Of a stretch of 25,456 nucleotides of DNA, positions 1-8,688 are shown one piece after another (position 1 is the first letter of the stretch; each line of letters begins with the position of its first letter). The stretch is from Promethearchaeota archaeon (GTDB taxonomy: Archaea; Asgardarchaeota; Lokiarchaeia; Sigynarchaeales; SOKP01). The notes below the pieces were generated by a model. That model saw nothing but the letters and a program-made list of their open reading frames with translations, was not told where the DNA came from and did no database searches. Location of the stretch: NCBI GenBank assembly GCA_004524515.1, contig SDNV01000027.1:1-25456 (forward strand). The letters are read 5' to 3'. A program made the position numbers and the translations under genes.

Positions 1-1380
1 GAAAAGTCTGAAAAATTACGAAATCTTTTAAAACTAAAAAATCGAGAGGGGCGAGAATATTTTTATCATAGAAAAATTAGCCTAGAGGATGAACTTGTTG
101 AATTAAATTGTTCTAATATAGATATAGGGCTAGTTCAGGCAATGGATTTGGGGAGAGAATATGGCATTACTAACTCAGATGTAATAAACGTAGTAAAAAA
201 GAATCTTGCTATTTTTAGAGGCGTGTTATCTTATAATCTTTCTAAAAATTCCGATAATAAGGATTTTATTTCAGATTTAAGAAAAATTGAGAAAGACATA
301 AAGATTGCAGGGACTGCTCTTTATCCATCTTATACAAACTTAGATTTAACAGATGATAAGAACACCAATATAAAAGAATTATTATCATATTGCAATAAAA
401 ATCAGTATTTTATTAAAATTGATGTAGGAAATCAATTTATGCCAGAAAATAAAGCAGAATTGACGTCCTATACTAAATTAAAATCATTTTTTTCCCTTTA
501 TTCTGAAAATGTTTTTATTTTAAGTGGTTTGGACATTTCTGGAGATTTTAATTTATATTATCAGTTATTGAAATCCTTTAATAACGTTTGGATTGAAATT
601 GACCCCAGAACATTCGGTGGAATGACCCCAACGGATTGTTTTAAACAAGTTTTCGCTTTAAAGGGATTTATTCAAAATTGTTGGCATAGATTATTAATTG
701 GAAGTGCAACTCCAACATTAGAAATTTCACAAATGGTAAGAGGGTTTTTAGAGGCTACAGAAGAATTATCTTTCTCTCAAAAATGTATCTTAAGAACCTG
801 GGCTCATAGAAATGTCATTAGATTAAATTATCCTGTATTTCCTTCTCTAAATGAGGCTTATCTTAGTCGATACAACCCAATTTTAAAAATTAATAAAGAT
901 TATATTATTGAGAATAATAATGAAATTGATATTACATATATAGTAAAGTTAAGGAGCTATAGTATTACTCAGCTGATCTTTTTAACTAAATTGATAGATA
1001 ATCTGCTGGAAGAAACTCTAAAAAAATTTCCAAATCTTCAAAATGGTGAATTTTTTATTAGATCCTTTCATACCACAACCTCCTTAATAACCAATGAACA
1101 TGAATATGGTAATTATCTTGATTTGCATTATATGTTTGCCGAAAGTTCAATGAAAAATTGTTCACAATTTTTACACACTGTCAGAGCTCTAGAAAATCGA
1201 GCTGATTTTAACCATTATGACCACGAAATGGCTTCAACTTATGGGAGCAGACAATTAACAATTCCAATATTAAATAGAAAATTAGAAATTGGTGGACGCG
1301 AAAATTATTATGTCTTAGTAACTTTTGGACCCAGAACTTTCAATCTTTTAATTCAGATAAGATTAATAAAAGAGAACTAA
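1..1380 (+). CDS. Amidohydrolase-like/YjbQ (UPF0047) fusion protein, 5' end cut by window edge
   Basis: The frame is open from base 1, so the true start lies outside the window; the first in-frame ATG is at 142 and residues are counted from it. Residues about 25-230 resemble the later strands of an amidohydrolase TIM barrel (ACMSD/Amidohydro_2 type): an alternating strand/helix pattern, an IAGTALYPSY strand, and a late LLIGSATPT segment like the family's G-S/T-D-x-P loop, but without the Asp. The N-terminal HxH metal site would lie beyond the edge. Residues about 260-410 match the YjbQ/UPF0047 fold: FHTTTSLITNE with H310, then DHEMASTYGS with H361, TIPILNRKLEIGG and the closing TFGPR strand. 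YjbQ of E. coli has weak thiamine-phosphate synthase activity, but the cellular role of the family is unsettled. The YjbQ assignment is firm; the amidohydrolase assignment is by pattern. No operon partner is visible. Confidence 0.75.
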   Translation, partial: EKSEKLRNLLKLKNREGREYFYHRKISLEDELVELNCSNIDIGLVQAMDLGREYGITNSDVINVVKKNLAIFRGVLSYNLSKNSDNKDFISDLRKIEKDIKIAGTALYPSYTNLDLTDDKNTNIKELLSYCNKNQYFIKIDVGNQFMPENKAELTSYTKLKSFFSLYSENVFILSGLDISGDFNLYYQLLKSFNNVWIEIDPRTFGGMTPTDCFKQVFALKGFIQNCWHRLLIGSATPTLEISQMVRGFLEATEELSFSQKCILRTWAHRNVIRLNYPVFPSLNEAYLSRYNPILKINKDYIIENNNEIDITYIVKLRSYSITQLIFLTKLIDNLLEETLKKFPNLQNGEFFIRSFHTTTSLITNEHEYGNYLDLHYMFAESSMKNCSQFLHTVRALENRADFNHYDHEMASTYGSRQLTIPILNRKLEIGGRENYYVLVTFGPRTFNLLIQIRLIKEN

Positions 1381-1882
1381 AAAAAATTTATTAGAAATTT
1401 TTATTTTTTTTCGTAATTAAGATAAGAATTTCATCACCTAATATTCCAAGAAATAATTAGAGTTTTATAGGAGGGATTATTGTTTCTGTTCAATCGCGAT
1501 TCAAATATATAAGCCTTGGCGATATATCCCAATCCGGTCAAAAGAAACAATAACCCCATTTTAGGGTTAAGATAAATTCTTCGGGATGTAATAACCCATT
1601 TTCCTATATAAAGTTATTCCTTACACATCTTTTAATGGCGTAAAATGAACGGAAAAAAATATGGATTTATAAGGATGAAAGAGTTTATATATTTAGTGCG
1701 TTCAAATTTGGTTTGCATTAAAATGAAGATCAATTTAAAGAATATTTATTTAATCAAAAAAGTATTTAACCAAAACCAAATTGGATTAGCATATATAAAT
1801 GAAAATTAAATTTTAAAATCCTAAATTCTAATTGTATATAACTCAATTTTATTTATAAAGTACGATTCATAAAAGCTAAAAA
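1381..1882. other. Long intergenic region with competing inverted repeats
   Basis: About 500 bp without a convincing gene. A T-rich stretch just after the preceding stop (near 1402-1411) could end transcription. At 1473-1487 and 1543-1557 there are 15-nt arms pairing at 14 of 15 positions around a 55-nt loop. The right arm also carries TAACCC (1551-1556), which can instead pair with GGGTTA (1564-1569), and that can pair again with TAACCC at 1592-1597. AATCGCGATT (1492-1501) is a perfect palindrome. This may be a structured RNA, a regulatory region or a decayed element. I recognise no known RNA family. Confidence 0.4.
1848..1860 (+). promoter_or_regulatory. TATA box of the coiled-coil gene
   Basis: TTTATTTATAAAG is centred about 27 bp before the ATG at 1883, the spacing that gives a leaderless archaeal transcript. 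It supports that start codon. Confidence 0.5.
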
Positions 1883-3355
1883 ATGACAACTGAAGAAGAA
1901 GAGAAGGAGAATAAGGCGGAAAAAGAGAAGAATAGTAAAGCCGAAAAGGAGACTGATAAAGTAGATAAAGAATTGTTATCTAAGGCGAAGGATTCAAGAG
2001 ATAAGATTGATAAGACATTAAGAACCTTTGAAAATACTATTGAAGAAGTAAAAAAAGAAGCAGAGAAAAAAATTGATTTTGAGGAAGAAGAAATAGATAA
2101 AAAGATAATTGAAAGAATAGGGAAGGAACTCGAGGAAGCACAAGCTCAGTTTGAAATGATTACAAAAAAAACCGCGGATAAAAAGGAATACTTAGCTGCC
2201 TTGGAAGAAAAAATTGCAGAACTTGAAGAGGAGTATAATCGAAAAGTCGAGGAAAATAAGACCTTAGAAGAACAGCTACAAATAACTCAAGAAAGCAAAG
2301 AGACGCTAGATGAAGAATATAGAGAACTGTTGAAAAATAATGAACAGTTAGTTAAAAGCTACGAAAATAGACAAGTTGATTTAATTGTTCTCACTGATGG
2401 TATAAAAGAGAAGGTGTCAACCCAAGAAGAATTGAGGACAAAAATATCCAAATTAAATAAGGATATTGAGGAAAAAGAAAATAAACTTGAGAAACAAAGA
2501 GAAGAAGCGGAAGCGCTTGAGAAGAAGTTAAAAAGTCTGAGAACTGAAAATGATACCTTAAAGGTGTCTATAGAAAAAAATAAGATTGAATACCAACATA
2601 CCGATAATCTTATTCAAGCGAAGGAAGATGAGCTTAAGTTATTAAATGAACAAGTTGATAAGAAAGAAACAAGATTGAAAGAGATTGAGGAATTATTGGA
2701 GCAATATAATCAAGGTTTTCCTGAAATGGAAAAACAAAAAGAAACATATACAGAACTATTAGAAAAATACAAAGTCCAATTAACTGATAAGCAACAACAA
2801 ATGATTGGGATAGAATCAAGAATACAAGAATTAACGGATTCAATGGAAACATTAAATGAACAATTAACTAAAAAAGAAGAATTAATTGAAGTTAGCGAAA
2901 AAAGATTGAGTGATATAAAAAATGCTATTGAAACTTCCACTACAGAATATAATGAGAGGGAAGAAAGATTAATAGCATTAACCGAAAAAATTGATGATAT
3001 TAAACCTGAATATGAAAAACTAGTAAAAACTAAAGAAGTGATTGAAACTAGTATCAATGATTCGCGAGCAATTTTTCAGAATCTTAAGGCGGAATTGGAA
3101 AAAACCGAGTCAGAAATCAGAGATAAAGAGAGCAGGATAAATAGATTAGAATTTTTATCCTTTATTTATAGAGCATCTAAATTTTTTGGGGGAATTTTAA
3201 TCGCCGCTGGATTTTTCTTTATCATAATAGGATTATTGTTTATCTTAAATCTGATGAATGTTAGAGATATTGATAACTTCATAATTTTTATCCTGATGAT
3301 AATCGCAGCTACTTTTGCCTTTGTTTCAGGGTTTTTTCATTTGGAAAAATCTTAA
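1883..3355 (+). CDS. Long coiled-coil protein with C-terminal membrane hairpin
   Basis: A 490-residue protein. Residues 1 to about 425 are almost entirely charged, Glu/Lys-rich heptad-like sequence with few helix breakers (one FPEM segment near 280), so a long coiled coil is expected. The C-terminus has two hydrophobic segments, about 436-458 and 466-485, separated by a short polar turn (NVRDIDN), and ends in a 4-residue polar tail. No signal peptide is seen, so the simplest topology is a membrane hairpin with the long rod in the cytoplasm. The ATG at 1883 has a TATA box 27 bp upstream. No enzymatic domain is visible, and low-complexity coiled coils give misleading similarity to myosin or SMC tails, so I assign no function. 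A scaffold, tether or membrane-shaping role is conceivable only by architecture. Confidence 0.85.
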   Translation: MTTEEEEKENKAEKEKNSKAEKETDKVDKELLSKAKDSRDKIDKTLRTFENTIEEVKKEAEKKIDFEEEEIDKKIIERIGKELEEAQAQFEMITKKTADKKEYLAALEEKIAELEEEYNRKVEENKTLEEQLQITQESKETLDEEYRELLKNNEQLVKSYENRQVDLIVLTDGIKEKVSTQEELRTKISKLNKDIEEKENKLEKQREEAEALEKKLKSLRTENDTLKVSIEKNKIEYQHTDNLIQAKEDELKLLNEQVDKKETRLKEIEELLEQYNQGFPEMEKQKETYTELLEKYKVQLTDKQQQMIGIESRIQELTDSMETLNEQLTKKEELIEVSEKRLSDIKNAIETSTTEYNEREERLIALTEKIDDIKPEYEKLVKTKEVIETSINDSRAIFQNLKAELEKTESEIRDKESRINRLEFLSFIYRASKFFGGILIAAGFFFIIIGLLFILNLMNVRDIDNFIIFILMIIAATFAFVSGFFHLEKS

Positions 3356-3428
3356 ATTTTCAAGAATTTTAAATTAGTTAAGACTTAATAAATCAAATTA
3401 TAATTTCATTCTTATGTTGAGATAACCA

Positions 3429-5297
3429 TTGAATGAAAAAGAACCCAAACCCAAAAAGAAATATGGAATAACGGCGGGGATTCTCTATGGAGTAGGTTGC
3501 GGGATTGGTGGATCTATATTCGTTCTCTTGGGTATTGGAATCCAAGTGGCGGGACCGGGGGTTTTAATTAGCCTAATACTTGGAGGGATCTTGATATTTT
3601 TAACCGCACTTAATTATTCTGAACTTTCCACCAGTTTACCTATATCTGGTGGGGCTTATAATTTTAGCAAAGAAGGAATTGGAGGCTTTTCTGCATTTAT
3701 CATCGGGACATTTTTATGGATAGCAAATATTGCAACCTGTTCCTTTTCAGCTCAAGTATTCACAATTATAATTATTATCTTTTTTCCCTTTTTAGAACCT
3801 TTTGCCCTTCCCGTAGCAATTTTAGCAGTAGTTTTAACAAGTATTGTATTTTTCAGAACTCAAAGATTTGCCATTAGAACTCTAATTATTTTAACTATTA
3901 CACTTATTGCCATTTTTTTTATTTTTATCATTTCTGGAATTTTTATCTCTCCAATTACCAATTCTTCTGGTTATAATCCAGATTATTTGTATTCTAGTAT
4001 AAATTTTCTGGGAATCATACAAATGTTCGCGCTTTTGTTTATATTTTTCACATCTATTACCCAAAATTTAGCTTATTTCAATGTAGATTTGAAAAATCCA
4101 TCAAAAAACATCCCCAAAGTTAATATTTTAGCTATTTTATTTACGTTGTTTATTTATTTATCCATCACATCTGTGGTTTTAATTAATTTAGGGAATCAAT
4201 CAGAAACTACAAGTAATTCCCCTGTGTTATTGGGAGAGATTCTATTTGATATACTCGGCCCTGTTGGTTTTTATTTAATGGGTTTTGCGATGCTGATTTC
4301 AACTTTAATCGCAATGAATGCCGCATTAGGTTCTGCTACAAATCTTTTACAAGCACTTGCCCGAGATAATTATGTTCCTAATAAATTAACAAAATTAAAC
4401 AAGAAAAAAACCGTTCCTACTTATGCGTTAATGTTCACTACCATAATCGCTATAATTATTACTTTTTTAGCAGTAATCTATGGTAGTATAGGTTTCACCG
4501 CAGAAATTACAACTCTCATTTATTTTATTGGACTTGCCGCAGTTAATTTTGCGGCAGTTAATTTAAGACGTAAACGAAAGTCTTTAGCTCGCCCTTTTAA
4601 AGCTCCTTTTTTTCCATATTTGCCTATTTTTGTGGGGACAACCTGTTTAATTTTAGCATTTGTACTAGAACCCACAGCTATCATTTTAGGTTCTATACTG
4701 TTTCTAATTGCTATTTTATATTATTCATTGACCATAACTGATCGTTACTCAATCATTATAACTATGGCGGGATTGAAAGTTCTTTGCGTAATTGTTATCG
4801 GAAGTTTAATTTGGATTTTAAATAATGCGGGAATCATTCATTCAAATGTGCAAGGTTTTGAATTCTTTTTTACGTATGTATTGTTGCGAATCTTAATAGC
4901 GATTTGTATTTTCACCATTTTTACAATCATTTTAGACATTGTGCCTTTAAGAGAGATTGTATATTTTATGATTAAAAAAATTGATAAGGAAAGGGTTGCC
5001 ATTGATATTGGAGTTGGCCAGATAATTGAATTAGATAAAATGGAATCAAAATTAATTTATAATGCTAATAAGTTCATAGGAATCATACAAATAGTATGTT
5101 CTATTTTTATCTATTATTTGATTATGCTATTTGAGCTGAATTTGATTTCTATTGAACAGATAAATTTTATGGGAATCAAAACCAATCAAGCAACGAGTGA
5201 ATTTATTTATATTGCCAGCTTAATCTTTTTTGGATTTTTACTCACAATCAGCGGATCCTATATGCTATATCTCAATAGAAGATTTAAATTGATTTGA
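3429..5297 (+). CDS. APC-superfamily amino acid permease with extended C-terminus
   Basis: A 622-residue polytopic membrane protein. The first helix carries GVGCGIGGSIFVLLG, the APC signature that binds the substrate amino/carboxyl groups, and SGGAYNFSKEGIG matches the following helix-2/3 region. A YVPNKLTKLNKKKTVP loop corresponds to the conserved cytoplasmic loop before TM9. About 12 helices fit in residues 12-460. Beyond that lie roughly 150 residues with at least four more hydrophobic segments and a soluble stretch (about 510-550, DKERVAIDIGVGQ), longer than usual for the family. Start: TTG at 3429. No in-frame ATG occurs until far into the membrane domain, and an upstream in-frame ATG at 3414 is closed off by TAA. 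An AAATTATAATTT box lies about 28 bp before the TTG. The substrate cannot be told; proton- or sodium-coupled amino acid uptake is the family role. Confidence 0.88.
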   Translation: MNEKEPKPKKKYGITAGILYGVGCGIGGSIFVLLGIGIQVAGPGVLISLILGGILIFLTALNYSELSTSLPISGGAYNFSKEGIGGFSAFIIGTFLWIANIATCSFSAQVFTIIIIIFFPFLEPFALPVAILAVVLTSIVFFRTQRFAIRTLIILTITLIAIFFIFIISGIFISPITNSSGYNPDYLYSSINFLGIIQMFALLFIFFTSITQNLAYFNVDLKNPSKNIPKVNILAILFTLFIYLSITSVVLINLGNQSETTSNSPVLLGEILFDILGPVGFYLMGFAMLISTLIAMNAALGSATNLLQALARDNYVPNKLTKLNKKKTVPTYALMFTTIIAIIITFLAVIYGSIGFTAEITTLIYFIGLAAVNFAAVNLRRKRKSLARPFKAPFFPYLPIFVGTTCLILAFVLEPTAIILGSILFLIAILYYSLTITDRYSIIITMAGLKVLCVIVIGSLIWILNNAGIIHSNVQGFEFFFTYVLLRILIAICIFTIFTIILDIVPLREIVYFMIKKIDKERVAIDIGVGQIIELDKMESKLIYNANKFIGIIQIVCSIFIYYLIMLFELNLISIEQINFMGIKTNQATSEFIYIASLIFFGFLLTISGSYMLYLNRRFKLI

Positions 5298-5385
5298 TTA
5301 TTTTTTTAATCAGATATGTATTATCAGCTAAATTAAGGATTTAACTAATAAAATTATAATTAATTATTTAAATTAGAGTTAATCT

Positions 5386-6801
5386 ATGGATTCTAATGAT
5401 GAATTTAGTGAATATGTTCCTAAAAAATCAAAATTAGCTTATGGTGTTCTTACTGGAAGTTCTGTGATTTTATCCGGAATAGCATTTTCAGCTATAACTT
5501 TTTATTATAATGTTAAATTAGGATTAAGCGCTCAATTAATTGGAATAGCATGGCTACTTTTTGCTATATGGAATACGATAAATGATCCAATCTTTGGTTA
5601 TTTAGAAGATCGTACAAAATCAGAAAAATATGGGAGAAGGATACCCTATATTCGCTTTGGAGCCCCCTTTTTTGGAATATTATTTATTTTATGTTGGTTT
5701 CCATTGGTTGATCTATCTAATGATTTCTGGCTTTTTTTAAACCTTTTAATTGTGCTATTATTATTTGATACGATATTTACGATAATTGGACTTATTAATT
5801 TTTCTTTACCCGCAGAAATGGGTATTACACAAAAAGTTCGGGCGCAAATTGTGGCATATGGAGCCGTTTTTACTTCATTAGGATTTATTGTCTCTTTTAT
5901 CCTACCTGTTTACCTTTTAACGGGCGACAAATCGGCAAAAATTAATCCTTTATTTTTAATTACCATGGTGTTAATCGGGATTATATGTAGTGTTATTATT
6001 TTCGTGAGTAGTTTTTTCTTAAAAGAAAATCTTTACACTCAACTTGAGGAATCATTAGGGTTTATTGATGGTATAAAACAAACCCTCAAAAATAAACCAT
6101 TTTTAAAGTATGAATTTAGTAATTTTTCCTTTCTTCTCGCTCAAACAATTTTCACAACTGGTATTTTTTATTATATTGATTTTGTATTAGGTTTAAGTGG
6201 ATTTTTGACAATTATCCCATTACTATTGGTTTTTTTAATGGTTTTTGTATTTACTCCCATTTTCAGTAAACTGGCAGGCAAATATGGATTAAAAAAAGTA
6301 TATATCTTTGGTCTTCTATTCACGGGCTCAATATCTGTTCTTCTATTTTTATTGGGATGGTCTTTATTAGCAGCCGTAATTCCATTTCTTTTATTAGGAA
6401 TCGGATTTTCTGCCATCATACTTTTAAGACCCGCAGTAGCAGCAGACATCATTGATTTCGACGAAACTATTACAGGTAAACGTAGAGAAACAAGTTATGC
6501 GGGGATGAATGCAGTTATTGAAAAACCTGCAGTTTCTATCGGAAACTGGATCTTTTTATCCCTAATTACTTATTTTGGGTTTCAGCAAAATATCCAAACC
6601 CAATCATTTAATGCAAAATTAGGAATAATGATTGCATTTACCTTAATTCCTGCTGCCTTTGTGTTGTTCAGTTCAATTGTGATGTTTTTCTATCCATTAG
6701 ATGGTCCAGAATGGAATAAGCAAAAACTAAATCTAGGTAGAATCCATGAAGAAAAAGAAAAGAACTACATTCAATATCTAAGAGAACACGGCAAGATTTA
6801 A
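5386..6801 (+). CDS. GPH-family (MFS_2) sodium/proton:solute symporter
   Basis: A 471-residue protein with about 12 hydrophobic helices. The loop after TM2 carries NDPIFGYLEDRT followed by KYGRRIPYI, the hallmark of the glycoside-pentoside-hexuronide:cation symporter family (MelB/XylP type), where the Asp residues lie near the cation site. A second RPAVAADIIDFDE segment around residue 350 fits the matching loop in the C-terminal half. Family members import sugars or glycosides with Na+ or H+, and some archaeal members have unknown organic substrates, so the substrate is not assigned. It begins with ATG at 5386, 88 bp after the permease gene and in the same direction. The gap has A+T-rich boxes, so it may have its own promoter. 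Length is normal and no damage is seen. Confidence 0.87.
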   Translation: MDSNDEFSEYVPKKSKLAYGVLTGSSVILSGIAFSAITFYYNVKLGLSAQLIGIAWLLFAIWNTINDPIFGYLEDRTKSEKYGRRIPYIRFGAPFFGILFILCWFPLVDLSNDFWLFLNLLIVLLLFDTIFTIIGLINFSLPAEMGITQKVRAQIVAYGAVFTSLGFIVSFILPVYLLTGDKSAKINPLFLITMVLIGIICSVIIFVSSFFLKENLYTQLEESLGFIDGIKQTLKNKPFLKYEFSNFSFLLAQTIFTTGIFYYIDFVLGLSGFLTIIPLLLVFLMVFVFTPIFSKLAGKYGLKKVYIFGLLFTGSISVLLFLLGWSLLAAVIPFLLLGIGFSAIILLRPAVAADIIDFDETITGKRRETSYAGMNAVIEKPAVSIGNWIFLSLITYFGFQQNIQTQSFNAKLGIMIAFTLIPAAFVLFSSIVMFFYPLDGPEWNKQKLNLGRIHEEKEKNYIQYLREHGKI

Positions 6802-6869
6802 CTTAATTTTTTAAGAAATTCTAAATTGTATTTCTTATTGAAATAAATTTTAATTTTTTTTCTCTTATT

Positions 6870-7595
6870 ATGAATATCCCAAGAATGAATCTTCATTGTC
6901 ATACAAATTACTCTGATGGTAAACATACTATTAGACAAATGGTTATGAAAGCCATTAAATTGGATTTAGATTTCTTTGCAATAACAGATCATTTTACTGA
7001 TTCTTGGAAATCCGGAATTATCCCTACTTTAAATTCTTCCGAAAAAATTGAAAGATATTTAAAAGAGATTGCAGATTGTCAAAAATTTTTAAAAACAACT
7101 AAGAAAAACTTACGACTTTTTAAGGGAATAGAAATAGATTTGGGAAGTTCTGAGCACTATATTAAAAATCTTGTTGATCCCTTTAAGTTTGATATAATTC
7201 TATTTGAATACTTGGAAACTTTAGAAGGGTTAGCTTTTATTAAAAATTTAATCGACTATTGGAAAAGAAGGATATCTCCTGGAGATTTTCCTTTAATAGG
7301 ATTAGCGCATTTAGATCCTTCATATTTTATTTTTAATGGTCTTAATAGATTAATTCAACTACTAAAGCAAAATAATATATATTTCGAATTCAATACTCGA
7401 TATTCGCAATTTTATTCGCGACAAAATGAAATTTTCTTTGAAAAATTAAAGGATAATAAGATTCCAGTGGCCATCGGAAGTGACGCTCACTATTCACGAT
7501 ATTTGGATTTAATTGACGATCCTATTGATGCGATAAGAGATTATAACCTCCAAAATAATTTAAATAATCTAATAGAATTGCTAAAAAGGATATAA
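6870..7595 (+). CDS. PHP-domain metal-dependent phosphoesterase
   Basis: A 241-residue protein made of a single PHP domain. Visible motifs: HCHTNYSDG with H9 and H11, AITDHF with D40 and H41, the KGIEIDL strand carrying a metal-ligand Glu, GLAHLDP with a fourth-motif His, and GSDAHYSRYL near the C-terminus. These are the expected ligands for a two- or three-metal centre, so the enzyme should be active. Family members hydrolyse phosphoesters (histidinol phosphatase, nucleoside 3',5'-bisphosphate phosphatase, DNA polymerase proofreading), and the specific substrate cannot be told from the sequence. There is no polymerase or PolC part. ATG at 6870 places the HxH motif right at the start, as is usual. 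It follows the GPH transporter by 68 bp, which would suit a catabolic pair, but this is inference. Confidence 0.85.
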   Translation: MNIPRMNLHCHTNYSDGKHTIRQMVMKAIKLDLDFFAITDHFTDSWKSGIIPTLNSSEKIERYLKEIADCQKFLKTTKKNLRLFKGIEIDLGSSEHYIKNLVDPFKFDIILFEYLETLEGLAFIKNLIDYWKRRISPGDFPLIGLAHLDPSYFIFNGLNRLIQLLKQNNIYFEFNTRYSQFYSRQNEIFFEKLKDNKIPVAIGSDAHYSRYLDLIDDPIDAIRDYNLQNNLNNLIELLKRI

Positions 7596-7761
7596 ATTTT
7601 AAAACTTAATTATACTGCGAACAATCGATTGATTTCACTTATTAATTTGTTATAGAAATTAGCCTCCTCCATGTTGAATTTATCTGAATATTAATTAATT
7701 TTTTTTTTTTGATTAGATCTATGCTATTCACATATGCATTTTGAACCATTGGCAATATCTT

Positions 7762-7770
7762 TTTATAAAT
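7762..7770 (+). promoter_or_regulatory. TATA box of the sirtuin gene
   Basis: TTTATAAAT is centred 25 bp before the ATG at 7791, so the transcript should begin at or next to the start codon (leaderless). Confidence 0.55.
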
Positions 7771-7790
7771 AGGTTTTTTATTTAAGTAAT

Positions 7791-8558
7791 ATGGAAATGG
7801 ATTTAAAAGAAAAAATTAATTTAGCCGCAAAATGGATTGCTGAATCTGAGAGACTTGTAGTATTCACTGGAGCAGGAGTTTCCACGCATAGTGGATTACC
7901 TGACTATCGTGGACCTGATGGGGTATGGACTCGAAGAGATGCAGGGCTTCCGCCCCCCAAATCTCCTCCATGGGATCAAGTAAAACCGAATATTGCTCAT
8001 TATACCATTGTAGAATTAATGAAAATTGGTAAATTAGATTATCTAATCTCTCAAAATGTGGATGGTCTTCATGCTAAATCAGGAATTCCCTTCGATATTT
8101 TGGCTGAGCTACATGGCAACATGTATTATTTGAAATGTTTAAGTTGTAATACAAAAATGTTGTTCGAAGATGCGGGTTGGGATAAAAATAAATGGGGAAA
8201 AGGATATAGGACAGATAAAGTTCGAGAAAATCAACCTGCTTGTCCCCATTGTGGAGGGAGAATAATTAATAGCATTGTTAATTTTGGAGACCCGTTACCA
8301 GAGGACGAATTATATGAGTCGATTAGAAGATCGGAACGCTCAGATGTATTTTTTGTTATTGGTTCTTCCCTTGTGGTCACTCCAGCTGCAAATATGCCCG
8401 GAATTGCTAAAAAATCAGGAGCTAAATTAATCATCCTCAATAGGGGTGAGACTCCATATGATAGGGTTGCTGATTTAAGATTCTTTGATGATATTATAGA
8501 TGTTCTCCCTCCCCTCGTGGAAAGAGTAAAAGAATTAATTGATATAACAAGGGAATAA
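7791..8558 (+). CDS. Sir2-family NAD-dependent protein deacylase (SIRT6/7-like)
   Basis: A 255-residue sirtuin. The NAD-binding segment reads GAGVSTHSGLPDYRGPDGVW, QNVDGLH follows, then HGN with the catalytic His. Two CxxC pairs (CLSC and CPHC) form the structural zinc ribbon, NFGDPLPE follows, and GSSLVVTPA completes the Rossmann part. The G-V-W after the R-G-P segment and the G-D-x-L-P motif resemble eukaryotic class IV sirtuins (SIRT6/7) more than the usual archaeal Sir2 (Alba deacetylase). This is a motif-level impression. The enzyme consumes NAD to remove acyl groups from lysines, releasing nicotinamide; targets are unknown. The start ATG is supported by the TATA box 25 bp upstream; the ATG two codons later is an alternative. 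All catalytic residues are present. Confidence 0.93.
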   Translation: MEMDLKEKINLAAKWIAESERLVVFTGAGVSTHSGLPDYRGPDGVWTRRDAGLPPPKSPPWDQVKPNIAHYTIVELMKIGKLDYLISQNVDGLHAKSGIPFDILAELHGNMYYLKCLSCNTKMLFEDAGWDKNKWGKGYRTDKVRENQPACPHCGGRIINSIVNFGDPLPEDELYESIRRSERSDVFFVIGSSLVVTPAANMPGIAKKSGAKLIILNRGETPYDRVADLRFFDDIIDVLPPLVERVKELIDITRE

Positions 8559-8656
8559 TAAAATCATAATTTCTTTTATCATTTTTTCCAATTTTTTTAA
8601 GTTTTATCAGTTTATATAAATATTTTTCTCTTAAAATTCTCTTGAAAAGAAGATTA

Positions 8657-8672
8657 TATTTATATATTTATA
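8657..8672 (+). promoter_or_regulatory. TATA box of the MFS gene
   Basis: TATTTATATATTTATA-type stretch centred about 25 bp before the ATG at 8689, giving a leaderless transcript. Confidence 0.5.
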
Positions 8673-8688
8673 TATCAAATTCTTACTT

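Noticed and set aside
1488..1542. tRNA-like segment (a TTCAAAT-like T-loop) in the intergenic region
   Set aside because: No acceptor or anticodon stem could be paired around it.
1723..1809. 28-codon ORF with a TATA-like box upstream
   Set aside because: Too short and of plain A+T-rich composition; no ribosome-binding site and no recognisable sequence pattern.
2634..3057. Minus-strand ORFs under the coiled-coil gene
   Set aside because: Shadow frames of a Glu/Lys-rich gene that read as hydrophobic, low-complexity sequence. Similar shadows under the GPH, sirtuin, MFS, flavoprotein, regulator and thiolase genes were dropped as well.
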